From: a virus
DNA: 47,686 bases
Reading direction: 5' to 3' (one strand)
Virus record (IMG/VR): IMGVR_UViG_3300007537_000001
Span: 1 to 47,686 of that record
Position numbers and translations under genes: made by a program
Part shown: in pieces, positions 10,850-19,043 of the stretch
Layout of the letters: every line of letters begins with the position of its first letter
Position numbering within the stretch: the first letter of the stretch is position 1
Notes under the pieces: generated by a model
Told to the model about the DNA's origin: nothing
The model's database searches: none
The model's input: only the letters and a program-made list of their open reading frames with translations

Positions 10850-11108
10850 ACCTTGCACAATGGCCACATTTGTGGGAGAAGGTATCTGACCACACAAATT
10901 ATATTGTGCTAGTTTTCGATGTAAAATATTTTTTTAAGAGAGAGATGGATTTTCAAGACCCCCGTGGTATAGTCATTTTTCGTTTATATCACACAGGCAT
11001 TACTCTCAAGGGAATTTCTATCTCTATTTTTGATAATGACATCTTTTAGAGATTAGCTCTCTCCACCACAACCTTAACCCAGTTATTACCAAGTGGATGC
11101 TTGGTATT
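10850..11108. ncRNA. Candidate structured RNA between converging operons
   Basis: About 260 bases without a credible frame in either code, clearly richer in G+C than the surroundings. Pairings seen: GCACAAT (10856) with ATTGTGC (10904), CCACA-TT-TGTGG inside it, GAGAGAG (10938) with CTCTCTC near 11060, and a perfect end hairpin TACCAAG/CTTGGTA (11088-11107). The strand is uncertain: it could be the 3' end of the minus-strand transcript ending at 10779 or a separate plus-strand RNA. No known RNA family is recognised. Confidence 0.45.
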
Positions 11109-11125
11109 ATTTATATTAGTTTTTA

Positions 11126-11338
11126 TTAACCATCTAAAAAACTTTTAACATAGTGCATAGGAACTCCATATCTTGGGAGCTTCTTTCACATTACGTTTCT
11201 ATCAATTATATGATTAAGGAATTTATAATATTGAGTTTCTGTAAGATAATCCATCATATCTTCCCATCTATAATATGGTGTAGTATTTTTCCTTCTTAGT
11301 TTATATCTATTTTGAAAATCTTCATAGTTTTGTTGCAT
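11126..11338 (-). CDS. Small hypothetical protein
   Basis: 70 residues, basic and aromatic-rich (M-Q-Q-N-Y-E-D-F-Q-N-R-Y-K-L-R-R-K), with one TGA glycine codon. It is the most distal gene of the minus-strand arm, 12 bases beyond the phosphoesterase gene. No family is recognised. The high content of Arg, Lys, Tyr and Trp would suit a small nucleic-acid-binding protein, but nothing more specific can be said. Confidence 0.65.
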
Positions 11339-11349
11339 CTTATTTATTA

Positions 11350-12741
11350 TTATGTAAATCTCTTAATTAGAATATCTGGCGTTCAATCTTGATTCTTTGT
11401 TACTATTACTACTCATGGCTCACTATGTAAGTCTAATCTTTTATCATAAATTCATTGTCACGCCATAGCTGGTAATCAAATTATAGTAGCTCATTTAGTT
11501 TCTTTTACACTTATATTGTGTTTATCTCAATAAATAATAATATTATATTTATTCTTGTTTCAATTCTTCCACAGTATATCTTCTGGTCTTGACAATGCCT
11601 TTTGTGAGAATCAGTCATCTCAATGATGTAGTATATAGTGGAAATTATCTCAACTAATTCATGTTATATTTTCTTTATAATATCATATGTCTAGTTTAGG
11701 TAATGTTCTTTTTAATAATTCATATATTACTAATGCTCATGTTCTTGCATTATCTTGTCAGTGATCTTTACCTAGCCTATCATGATTTCATCACATACCT
11801 CTGAACATAATCCTTTTACCACTACTATGTAGATCCAACAAGAAAGAAGAAAATACGTCTACTGTATACATCATAAGCTCAAATCAATTAAATTCCATCT
11901 CCTCTATTTGTCATGGGTGCATTCATCATTCCACTAAACATTCTGCCAAATCTCACAAGAACATTATATTTACAATAGATTCTTCTCTGGATATTAAATA
12001 GTTTTTTAGTTTATTTAATCTTTTAATCACCCCATCAGTATTTATTTTTCATATATGTATATCAGAGAATGCTACATCTATAACTTTATTATTATATTTG
12101 TACTTCTTATTGGGCATTTTAATTTCCAATCATTGTTTATTATCTAACATTTTCTCAAGATTGGAAAGAAACCAATCAAAGTTATTTTCTATTAAAGACA
12201 GCCTAGTGATTTCTCTTTTCTTTTTATTGTCTCGTTTTTTATCAAATATTCTTCTATACCTATCTTGTGTGGTTTCATCTACTATATTCTCTATAAATCA
12301 TTCTAGCTCTCATTCTTCCATATTATCAAGTGTGTGTGGACTTATAACATGAGATGATTTATATAATCTTAGTCTATTCTTTAATAATGTAAATACTTCT
12401 GGTTTTAATTTATACTTCTGAATTATTTCTTCTCAAGATAAATTATTTCAGTGTTTAGAATAATCTTTAAATATATTATCTATTGTCTGAATAAGTACTT
12501 TAACTGTTTCATCTTCTCAATAGTTGTCTTTAGTTTCAAACACATAATATCATCAATCAATATTATAAGTTTTTACAGTATCGGTAACTTCATTTAATTT
12601 TCACAATCAATCATCATCTCATTCATTCCTAATTTTAGATATTGTCCCCAAAGACACTCCAGTTTTTTTGTTTATATCTCTATGAGAGTATCAATGCTCT
12701 AAATAGTCTAATATTCTTTCTTTCATTCCTTCTGGTATCAT
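11350..12741 (-). CDS. Calcineurin-like phosphoesterase (Mre11/SbcD-like) with N-terminal HTH
   Basis: 463 residues. Residues 1-45 look like a helix-turn-helix (H-R-D-I-N-K-K-T-G-V-S-L-G-T-I-S-K-I). The C-terminal half has the metallophosphoesterase motifs in order: F-S-D-I-H-I-G, F-L-G-D-L-A-E, M-G-G-N-H-D-R-L-G and L-H-H-G-D, then I-Y-G-D-K-H. Two of these glycines are TGA, strong evidence for the recoding. The family includes Mre11/SbcD nucleases. Its position in an arm with a Cas4/RecB-like nuclease and an SSB-tailed protein suggests DNA recombination or repair, although RNA processing is possible. Confidence 0.8.
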
Positions 12742-12830
12742 ATAGTTTTTATTAAGAACTAAACCTCTATAAGGAAAGAAAGCAGGCTACTAACTTTCAA
12801 TCCATATAGGGGGCTAACCCCTATAACCTT

Positions 12831-13352
12831 TTATTTATTCTTTTTTTTGATTGGTTCAACGAACTGTAAGAGTTGTTGTAATATAGTGTCTTTTTCTATA
12901 TCTTTATTTAGTTCTTTAATTAATTGTAACATTCTTTTTACTGATTCAACATTTCTATTATCTGCATTCTCTTCTAGTGCTTCATTTAGATCGTCCATAT
13001 CATATATGAACCTATAGATATAATTAGCAACAATTCATAGCTTCCCTATTAACTCTTCATTATCTTCTATAATGTCTGTAATGCTATCAAGTTTCTTTTC
13101 TGTAAAGAATCTTTTTACTTTTCTGCCTTGGATAGTTTCCATTTGTTTGGTTTCGTTAATATTATAAAATGAATTGGATACAAGCTCTAACTCACTCTCA
13201 TCATACCGCCATGTTTCATTTTCATATTCAACACTATATCAGAAATAGGTTATTTTAACTATAACTCAAACAGTTCCTAATGGGTGTTCTCCGAGATTTT
13301 CATTGCTAATTATTTTAACTCTATCTCCGATTTTAAATTTAGTTTCATTCAT
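12831..13352 (-). CDS. KOW/SH3-like plus coiled-coil protein
   Basis: 173 residues. The first 60 read like a small SH3/KOW barrel (F-K-I-G-D-R-V-K-I-I-S, G-T-V-G-V-I-V-K-I, V-E-Y-E-N-E-T-W-R). The rest is charged helix with a basic end P-I-K-K-K-N-K. The start codon directly follows the TAG of the upstream nuclease gene, so the two are translationally linked. A partner role in DNA metabolism is inferred from that linkage. About 90 bases separate it from the next gene. Confidence 0.65.
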
Positions 13353-14126
13353 CTATTTACTATGTTTATTAAATAAATCCTTCATTTCATTGATAATTGG
13401 CATATACTTATCAGTCATTCTTTTATCAAACTTTTTATCCATTGTAAATGTTATTACCTGTCATGGGTTTTTTCTTGGCTCATACTTAGCAACTATCTTA
13501 GCCATTGTTAACTTTTCATCTCCCTCTTGAAAGTTTTCACATAAACTAATTAAGTCATCTTTCTTTATTCTTGTTTTCTCTGTTATAGTTGTGTCTTTAT
13601 TAAGCACTTCTATAATATAGCATTTTTTCTTTCCTGTTGCTCTCATATATATCCAAGCCTGAAACTCGTATTGATCCCAATTGTTTTCTGCTTGTCGCAT
13701 AGCAACATTACTATCTTGTTCTGACAACGAACTAGACGATTTATACTCTATAACAGCGTCTTCTGTTTGTCAATCTATATACCCTTTCCAGAATATTCAG
13801 TTGTCGAATATATCTACGTTAAACTCTTCCTCGTTCTTAATAGATGTAGGTACATCAACAAGCCTACATAATCTTTCATAGTTATCCTCTAGGTTGTTAA
13901 ACTTCTCTATAGCTTCTTCTTTAATAGATTCATCTGCTTGATGTATAATCAACATTCAATCAGCTTTATTATTAGTTTCTCTTACCTTATGAAATGCGCT
14001 TCATGAGGTAATACTAGAGTTTACTAGTTTTGTGTATATTCATAATATCTTTTGTCAAGCCCACTCTGCAGGCGACTTCATATATGTCTTAACTTGAGAT
14101 ACGCTTATTCTTAAATTTTTAGTCAT
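13353..14126 (-). CDS. PD-(D/E)XK nuclease (Cas4/RecB-like)
   Basis: 257 residues. Motifs in order: S-G-S-A-F-H, F-W-K-G-Y-I-D-G, A-V-I-E-Y-K-S-S (catalytic E-x-K), then Q-Y-E-F-Q-A-W-I-Y-M. This is the layout of the RecB/Cas4-type PD-(D/E)XK nuclease domain. No C-terminal iron-sulfur cysteine cluster is seen, so it is more like a phage exonuclease than a true Cas4. It overlaps the preceding gene's stop by 8 bases. With the SSB-tailed protein two genes upstream it probably forms a phage recombination module. Confidence 0.8.
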
Positions 14127-14472
14127 TAGGTATTTTAGTTGCTAAATCTACTAAGTCTGATACTCTTTTTCTTTCCTCTAAATAGAGCTTCATTATGATA
14201 GCATAATTAGCTAAATCTAGGAGTGTGTCTTCTATTTTTTCATCTAATACTTTTTGTTGTCACGATTTCAATAAATTATTTAAACGTGACATTTTGTCTG
14301 TCATTCTTGTTATAAATCATGTTTCAGTATCACACACTCACAGCTTCTCTACTAACTTAAAACTACTAAACGCATCTTCTTGTCAAGAGTAGTCAGCATT
14401 CTTTTTTTTAGTAAGCTCTAACATATCTTGTAGAGTGTCTGAAAATTTATCTAAATATTCTTGTTGTTGCAT
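14119..14472 (-). CDS. Nucleotide-modification-associated domain protein (DUF1599-like)
   Basis: 117 residues. K-K-K-N-A-D-Y-S-G near residue 25, F-I-T-R-M-T-D-K-M-S-R-L in the middle and D-E-K-I-E-D-T-L-L-D-L-A-N-Y-A near the end match the small all-helical family often named Nucleotide modification associated domain 1. It lies between the SSB-tailed protein and the nuclease gene. A link to nucleotide metabolism or modified DNA is family knowledge; no modifying enzyme was recognised here. Confidence 0.65.
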
Positions 14473-14495
14473 AAATATAGTTTAGTTAGTAAAGG

Positions 14496-15170
14496 CTAGA
14501 ACGGGAGACTATCGTCTATTTCTTTAGCTTGTTCATAAGCTTTTCTTTTCTCTTTTACTGCGTTCATATAGATTTCCCAATCCTTTTTATATTCATCTAC
14601 TTTTTTAGTATCTTCTTCTGTTTTCTTTTCTCCTATTTTGAATGTAGGCACTTCATACATAGCATCTTCATTAGGGAACTCTTTACCAGTAACTTCTACC
14701 CAATAGTCGTATCTATCAGAGAATGGTCTCCATTTATCTCATTTTTTATAGATAAACTTCAAAGATTTAGCTTGTGATGGAATTAGTTTTACTTGTACAA
14801 GTTCTCAATCCATTAGCGCTAACACATAAGTTACTAGTCTAGCTCCTGCAGGACAATCTTTATAATCCCATACTTTATCAAACACAACATCTCAAGTTTC
14901 TTTATCTTTCAATGTTATTTTATCTTCTTTAAGTTTTTCTATAAAATTAGAGTGACTGAAATAACCTTTCTTTTCACCTCCCTCTGTTTTTGTAAACATC
15001 TCTAATCTATAGCTTTCACTAATCATTAGAAACTTCTCTACCTTTACTGGTACTTCTTGTTCTAGTTCTTTAGACCAAGAAATAAATTTGTAATCAGGAT
15101 CTCTTTTAGTTCCTTTGTTTCTGAATTCTAATCTAGTTTTTACTGGACTAATTACTTCTTCGTTACTCAT
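14496..15170 (-). CDS. Putative ssDNA-binding protein with SSB-type C-terminal tail
   Basis: 224 residues ending in D-D-S-L-P-F, which matches the acidic DDxxPF tip with which bacterial SSB proteins recruit partner enzymes. A charged linker precedes the tip, and the N-terminal 150 residues are beta/alpha mixed with several Trp and Tyr. No OB-fold signature can be confirmed by eye. It is the first gene after a house promoter (15203-15230), ahead of the helical protein and the PD-(D/E)XK nuclease, so it could be the ssDNA-binding or annealing partner of that nuclease. Confidence 0.6.
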
Positions 15171-15202
15171 GGTTGTTATAAATATAATATAAAGTTATAT
15201 TC

Positions 15203-15230
15203 CTTATAAGGATTTCTTTTCTAAAATCAA
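15203..15230 (-). promoter_or_regulatory. House promoter for the recombination genes
   Basis: On the minus strand TTGATT (15230-15225) and TATAAG (15208-15203) are separated by 16 bases. A 28-base stretch covering the promoter (15204-15231) is repeated exactly at about 25271-25298, in front of the replication genes. Transcription would start about 25 bases upstream of the SSB-tailed gene. Confidence 0.7.
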
Positions 15231-15264
15231 GGGATAATTCGTTAAATCTTTTTTATATAAGTTC

Positions 15265-15663
15265 CTAGTTATGCTTTATCTTTTCATAAAGTTCTTCGTA
15301 TTTTACGTACAATTCTTCCATCCATCATATAGGGATAGTTCATTTTCATTTATTATTCTTATGTTGTTCTTTTAAATATTCGCTTCTTTCTGGAAAAGTA
15401 TCTTCAAACCATTTACCAGCTTCTAATGGGTTCTTGTGCCACCAATTAAGATGACAATGATAGCACATTACTTTCATATTAAGTATATCATATTGAAGTC
15501 TCCTATCAGCACTAACTGGTATAACATGACTAGCTTGGTAATCTTTATAGTCCTGCTTTCAGCAATGTTGACACTTATATTCGTCTCTTATATATACTAT
15601 CTTCTTGGATAGTTTTAATAGTTTTTCTCATAATATTTTCTTTGGAGTCTTTTTAGATGCCAT
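15265..15663 (-). CDS. HNH endonuclease (NinG-like)
   Basis: 132 residues. C-Q-H-C-G-K near residue 30 and C-Y-H-C-H further on are the two zinc knuckles. Between them S-H-V-I-P-V-S and D-I-L-N-M supply the HNH His and Asn, the order seen in NinG/Rap-type phage recombination nucleases. The first 25 residues are very basic. The start codon lies inside the end of the phosphoesterase gene (11-base overlap). Role: probably DNA junction or nick processing in recombination or packaging. Confidence 0.75.
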
Positions 15664-16192
15664 GATCTATATTTTCATTATTAATTAAAATCTCTTTTAT
15701 TTCTTCTAGCGTTACTGGTCTCCACATATCTTTAAAGGTTAATCCAACATCAATGCGTCATTTTCTTCTAATGGAATTTCAATGACTATGTCCATGTATA
15801 TGGAAAAACCTTCCATCTTCTTTATGGTGTGAATGAAACCACTCTTCCATAGGATAGTGACACAACACAACTTTAGCTTCCTTGTCTATGTGCATAAGTC
15901 ATAGATTAGTCCATCATAAGTTTTCGTATATCTTGAGATATTTGGTAAAGTCATGGTTACCTTGTATAAAGAACACATTATTACATTTTATTTCTTTCAA
16001 TGTTTCTATTCATTTATTAGGTTTCCAACATATATCTCAAAGAATATACAATTGGTCGTCCTTATTTACATATTCATTTATTACTTCTACAATATGTTCA
16101 TCATGTTCTTCAATTGAATTGAATGGTCTATTGTCATATTTGAGAATGTTGTTATGTTGTAGATGTAAGTCTGATGTGTATCGTTTAGTCAT
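15653..16192 (-). CDS. Small calcineurin-like phosphoesterase
   Basis: 179 residues carrying the full metal-binding set: T-S-D-L-H-L-Q-H, Y-I-L-G-D-I-C-W, I-Q-G-N-H-D-F, L-C-H-Y-P-M and H-I-H-G-H-S-H-G. The size and the C-H-Y-P/H-G-H-S-H signature resemble the small YfcE/YmdB-like bacterial phosphoesterases rather than Mre11. It overlaps genes on both sides. The substrate cannot be told from sequence; cyclic or signalling nucleotides are possible. Confidence 0.8.
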
Positions 16193-16358
16193 CTGAATCT
16201 AAAAAATCTAAATTATCTGGTTGCCAAGTTGCAAATATCATTATTGTTTTAAATACATCTTTCCAATCATCTATACTACTATCAGGATGAAATTTTAAAG
16301 TCATATCTCTTCAGGTATATCAATCTTTAAATGTTATTGTGTGCATTTCTTTTTGCAT
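16185..16358 (-). CDS. Small acidic-tailed hypothetical protein
   Basis: 57 residues starting M-Q-K-E-M-H-T-I-T-F-K-D-G and ending D-F-L-D-S-D-D. Two TGA glycines occur near the N-terminus. It overlaps the phosphoesterase start by 8 bases, indicating translational coupling. No family is recognised. Confidence 0.6.
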
Positions 16359-16566
16359 TATTATTAATTATATTATAAAAGTCTCAATCCTTCACAAACT
16401 CTGCGTTGAAATTTACCATTTGTCAATCATCTGTAAACCATTGTCAATACATTCAATCCATCTTTTTGAATGTCAAAACTTCAAAAGATTTATCTCAACT
16501 ATCTTCTATCCATTGTTTTGTTTTAGCTCATTTAGGTAGCTCTCGTATTTTAAATATTCTCTCCAT
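16327..16566 (-). CDS. Small hypothetical protein
   Basis: 79 residues starting M-E-R-I-F-K-I-R-E-L-P-K-G, with six TGA glycines. It overlaps the next gene by 32 bases in another frame. No family is recognised. It is followed only by other small early genes, so a host-takeover or regulatory role is a guess. Confidence 0.55.
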
Positions 16567-16632
16567 AGGTAGTTTATGTTTTAGGTAAATAAATTATTTT
16601 TAATAAAATCTAATACAATTAAATATATAAAA

Positions 16633-16887
16633 CTAATAATAATGTTCTTTTAATGTTTTCTCAAACATTTCTCTTCAATGCTTTTTTGCTGATATTTGGT
16701 CTAACGTATAATCAATCATCATTGCTATTGCTCAATATTCTTCAGGCAATAAATCTAATCATCATACGGAATTTAGGTGTCTTTCTGCTATTGCTACTTG
16801 TAATCATTTACTCCAATAACAATATGAATTTTGACCTAATGGTAATTCTTCATAAGACTTATTTTTACCTTTTTCAACTATAGTCAT
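16633..16887 (-). CDS. Small hypothetical protein
   Basis: 84 residues, starting M-T-I-V-E-K-G-K-N-K-S-Y and ending K-E-H-Y-Y. Trp, Tyr and His are frequent, and the middle L-P-E-E-Y-G-A-I-A-M-M-I-D-Y is probably helical. Two bases upstream of the start is AATTGTATTAGA, a leader element shared with the neighbouring zinc-ribbon gene. No family is recognised. Confidence 0.6.
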
Positions 16888-16914
16888 ATCTAATACAATT
16901 AGGAGGGTAAAATT

Positions 16915-17079
16915 CTATTCTTCTTTTATAATATTTATTCATCAACATAATGCGCATTTTTCATTTCTTTGCATTTCTTTTTGTAGTGCTTCTAATGATA
17001 TTCAAGCAGGTATTCTTCACTCATATCAACATTCTTTACAAATATATTTTACTCATTTTTCATAATCTAATTTATTCAT
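16915..17079 (-). CDS. Small zinc-ribbon protein
   Basis: 54 residues with two Cys pairs: C-K-E-C-G near residue 15 and C-A-L-C-G near residue 44, a zinc-ribbon arrangement. Glycines inside both knuckles are TGA. The start is preceded by the AATTGTATTAGA leader. Small zinc ribbons of this type are common in phage early regions; the partner is unknown. Confidence 0.65.
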
Positions 17080-17151
17080 CTCTAATACAATTATATAATT
17101 AAAAGAACTATTTGAACTCTACTACGACATTGACGTTGTATTGTTCATATT

Positions 17152-17238
17152 GGAAGAGGGTGGGATTTGAACCCACATTAGGTAATTCACTTACTTAACC
17201 CAACATTATGCTTAACTAGTCGCATAACGTCCCTCTCT
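17152..17238 (-). tRNA. tRNA or tRNA-like RNA, anticodon unclear
   Basis: On the minus strand the T arm is perfect (GTGGG-TTCAAAT-CCCAC) and is followed by CCTCTTCC, which pairs with AGAGAGG at the 5' end (six good pairs and one mismatch). The rest is unusual. Instead of a normal D arm there is an 8 bp stem CGTTATGC/GCATAATG with the loop GACTAGTTAA, and then a long 27-base segment before the T arm. No standard anticodon loop can be placed. It shares GTTATG-N2-ACTAG and GGGTTAAG with the element at 17439-17503. Confidence 0.45.
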
Positions 17239-17354
17239 ATATATAGGGATTAACTACAATCCCCAACGGGAAGTTTATCGTTCACTTCCAACGAAGCATA
17301 TTCCTTAATACCGTTCCCGGTATTTAGTTTCTATACGCTTGCTTAGTCGTATAA
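17239..17354 (-). other. Hairpin-rich spacer inside the tRNA cluster
   Basis: On the minus strand this stretch holds ATACCG-GGAA-CGGTAT (GNRA-type tetraloop) and GGAAGT-N9-ACTTCC, both clear hairpins, then GGGGATT...AATCCC. No frame is present. It could be a processing spacer, an intron remnant or a small RNA; no family is recognised. Confidence 0.4.
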
Positions 17355-17431
17355 TGGGTGAAAGAAGTATCGAACTCCCTATCTAAAATGATTATATAAT
17401 CATTCTCGCATTCCATATGCTATACTTACCC
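17355..17431 (-). tRNA. tRNA, possible Ile(UAU), with 8-nt anticodon loop
   Basis: Read on the minus strand: acceptor GGGTAAG/TTCACCC (one mismatch, one wobble), spacer TA, D arm TAGC-ATATGGAAT-GCGA with the conserved GG, then anticodon stem AATGA/TCATT around TTATATAA, and T arm GGGAG-TTCGATA-CTTCT. The overall plan and 77-base length fit a tRNA. The anticodon loop has 8 bases and is self-complementary, so UAU is only the best guess. No CCA is encoded. Confidence 0.55.
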
Positions 17432-17438
17432 ATATCGG

Positions 17439-17503
17439 GAGGAGGGAGGATAACACCCCTACAAGCTTAACCCTATTTCTAGTTACATAACGACTCCTCC
17501 ATA
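17439..17503 (-). tRNA. Degenerate tRNA-like element
   Basis: The ends GGAGGAG and CTCCTCC pair perfectly over 7 bp, and the length is close to a tRNA. The internal sequence has GTTATG-N2-ACTAG and GGGTTAAG in common with the tRNA-like RNA at 17152-17238, but the T loop (about TGTTAT) departs from the consensus. Either a decayed tRNA or a tRNA-like RNA with another purpose. Confidence 0.3.
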
Positions 17504-17536
17504 TAAAGCCTCGTATAGTGAGGCTAGGCTTTCTTT
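17504..17536. repeat. tRNA-flanking hairpin repeat, copy 1
   Basis: CCATATAAAGCCTCG, a 5-base loop, then GTGAGGCTAGGCTTT. A near-identical copy follows the other tRNA at 18422-18455. AGCCTC pairs with GAGGCT and a T-run follows on the plus strand. On the minus strand the hairpin lies just upstream of the tRNA 5' end, so it may be a terminator for upstream transcription or a processing signal. Confidence 0.6.
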
Positions 17537-17570
17537 ATTTTATCCATCTCTATAGTATATAATATAAAAT

Positions 17571-17780
17571 CTATTTAATAAACTCTAAATCTCAACTCGC
17601 TACCCAAGCTACTGGAAGTTCTTCTGTTATTCGTGCAGTCTCTCAAGCATATGCTATCCTATCTTCTTCTGTTATTTCCCATCATTTCGTAAACTCATAT
17701 ATACCTCAATCATAATCTTCCATTTCAGGTCTTACTGGTCAAAACTTTTTGTCTCTTCTTATTCTTAGTTTTGCTTTCAT
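17571..17780 (-). CDS. Small hypothetical protein
   Basis: 69 residues starting M-K-A-K-L-R-I-R-R-D-K-K-F-G, with five TGA glycines, ending D-L-E-F-I-K. The start follows the TTTTATATTATATACTAT leader found before several genes here. No family is recognised. Confidence 0.6.
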
Positions 17781-17802
17781 TGTATAGTATATAATATAAA
17801 AT

Positions 17803-17970
17803 CTATCTTTTAGATAGCCAAATAAATATTCTATTTAGACTATTTATGAGTTCTTTTGCTTCTTTTGTTTCTTTATCTTCTTCTTTATAAATGCGAAACT
17901 TTACGCCTCCCTTTTCTTTTGAGATATTTTTTCGTTTTTTTATATCAAATCAAGACTTATCTTTATCCAT
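17803..17970 (-). CDS. Small basic hypothetical protein
   Basis: 55 residues, Lys/Glu-rich (M-D-K-D-K-S-G-F-D-I-K-K-R-K-N), ending in I-F-I-W-L-S-K-R. It is preceded by the same AT leader (17973-18000). A third copy of this leader, with ATGGATAAA after it, stands at 17545-17573 but leads only to a seven-codon stub ending at the tRNA hairpin, apparently a remnant of a related gene. No family is recognised. Confidence 0.55.
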
Positions 17971-18006
17971 CTCTATAATAGTATATAATATAAAATCTAT
18001 TTTAGG

Positions 18007-18240
18007 TTACTTAATCAAATTATATATAAACTCTATACACTCGGTGGATTGGTCTCCTATTGGTTTTCTTTTATGTTCTCGTAATCATAATATAAATTCT
18101 CTTATTTCTGTATATTCTTTATTTGTCTGTACCCTCTTATCTATATTTTCTCGCCAATCCAACACATCTCATATCATTACTGTAAGTGTCTTATCTGCCA
18201 TTACTTCATAAATTTTATCTATCATTTCTTGTTTAGTCAT
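18007..18240 (-). CDS. Small hypothetical protein
   Basis: 77 residues starting M-T-K-Q-E-M-I-D-K-I-Y-E-V-M, mostly helical and charged, with D-V-L-D-W-R-E-N-I and R-K-P-I-G-D-Q-S in the body. It has two TGA glycines. It is the first gene after the tRNA at 18292. No family is recognised. Confidence 0.6.
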
Positions 18241-18291
18241 ATCTGTTATATTATAGTAGTAAAATCTATTTAAGTTACTTAGTTTTATTTG

Positions 18292-18422
18292 GGAGAGAGG
18301 AAGGAATCGAACCTCCGACACACTATGATGACTAGTCATTAGTCTTGCATAGCCCTAACAGTCATTAGTATTCTGCTATCTCCCCGCAATGGCAGGGGCT
18401 CTACCAACTGAGCTACTCTCTC
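18292..18422 (-). tRNA. Oversized (131 nt) tRNA gene, possibly interrupted
   Basis: The 5' half is canonical: acceptor GAGAGAG, spacer TA, D arm GCTC-AGTTGGTA-GAGC. The 3' half is also canonical: T arm GGAGG-TTCGATT-CCTTC followed by CTCTCTC, which pairs fully with the acceptor, and a discriminator C. Between them are about 80 bases instead of about 25. They start with CCCC-TGCCATTGC-GGGG and contain a direct repeat ACTAATGACT and a hairpin built on ATGACTAGTCAT. Either a short intron in the anticodon arm, a very long variable arm, or a fusion of two tRNAs. GCC (Gly) is the only anticodon that fits the first loop, and weakly. Confidence 0.6.
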
Positions 18423-18455
18423 CATATAAAGCCTCGTTAAGTGAGGCTAGGCTTT
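18423..18455. repeat. tRNA-flanking hairpin repeat, copy 2
   Basis: CCATATAAAGCCTCG, loop TTAA, GTGAGGCTAGGCTTTTT. It matches copy 1 at 17504-17536 except for the loop, and again lies directly upstream of a tRNA 5' end on the minus strand. The stem differs from copy 1 only in unpaired positions, which supports a conserved RNA or terminator role. Confidence 0.6.
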
Positions 18456-18517
18456 TTATATATTTTAGTTATCTTAACTTCTTTAGTAGAGGGAGCTTAT
18501 ACACCCCCTCTATAGTT

Positions 18518-18763
18518 CTACTTGGTTCGCCTTGGAAAAGGTATCGTTTCCTTTTTACAAGTGCATCTTTCAATCTTCTCATCGCACCGCATACAGAATT
18601 TACCTTTTCTTGCGAGTTCTTTCTTGAACTCATAGGTAATCCTGTTTCGGTGGAATAGTCTGACGTATACATCAAAGCTGATGTATTTAGACTCTAACAT
18701 TTTTATGTACCCACGCTCTCGTGAGTAATACTTGTCATACGATTTGCTTTGTAAGTCTTTCAT
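18518..18763 (-). CDS. Small zinc-binding protein, TGA-free
   Basis: 81 residues, basic. Near the C-terminus F-C-M-R-C-D-E-K-I-E-R-C-T-C supplies four cysteines in a compact zinc-finger spacing. It contains no TGA, uses CGT and GGG/GGA codons, and is less AT-rich than its neighbours, like the next gene, so the pair may be a recent acquisition. The start overlaps the stop of the upstream gene by four bases (ATGA). Confidence 0.65.
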   Translation of the reverse strand: MKDLQSKSYDKYYSRERGYIKMLESKYISFDVYVRLFHRNRITYEFKKELARKGKFCMRCDEKIERCTCKKETIPFPRRTK

Positions 18764-19008
18764 TTTCTGTGTCCTTTCTTTGCAACATATGTGTTGCGTT
18801 CTACTTTCCTCTCAGCTCGTTTCTGTGCATCTCCCAATAAGGCTATACACAGTGAAGATTTTGTACAAGCACCACATCTTTTTTCGATACTCTCTTCACC
18901 TTTTATGAAGTCTAAGTATTCGTTTACGATAGTAGTGTTATCAAGCTTCCAACACTTAGGGTTATGCTCTAAGTGTTGTCCGTTTCCGTACTCTTCTAAT
19001 GTTTTCAT
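18760..19008 (-). CDS. Small cysteine-containing protein, TGA-free
   Basis: 82 residues. Cysteines occur in N-P-K-C-W, R-C-G-A-C and S-L-C-I-A-L, a pattern suited to zinc or an iron-sulfur cluster, loosely like WhiB-type proteins; that likeness is weak. The C-terminus is very basic (K-R-A-E-R-K-V-E-R). No TGA codons are used. It is coupled to the zinc protein through a 4-base overlap, and the two may act together. Confidence 0.65.
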   Translation of the reverse strand: MKTLEEYGNGQHLEHNPKCWKLDNTTIVNEYLDFIKGEESIEKRCGACTKSSLCIALLGDAQKRAERKVERNTYVAKKGHRK

Positions 19009-19043
19009 AGTGCATCTGATTTAGTTTTTAAGGTTAGGTTAGA

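Noticed and set aside
13353-14126. Cas4 and a CRISPR locus
   Set aside because: No cysteine cluster in the nuclease, no other cas genes, and no array of evenly spaced repeats anywhere.
18292-18422. Group I intron in the tRNA
   Set aside because: The extra stretch is about 55 bases, far shorter than a group I core, and no P7-like element is seen.
18469-18675. 68-codon minus-strand frame
   Set aside because: Overlaps the TGA-free zinc-protein gene in another frame; the latter has cysteine motifs and a 4-base coupling to its neighbour.
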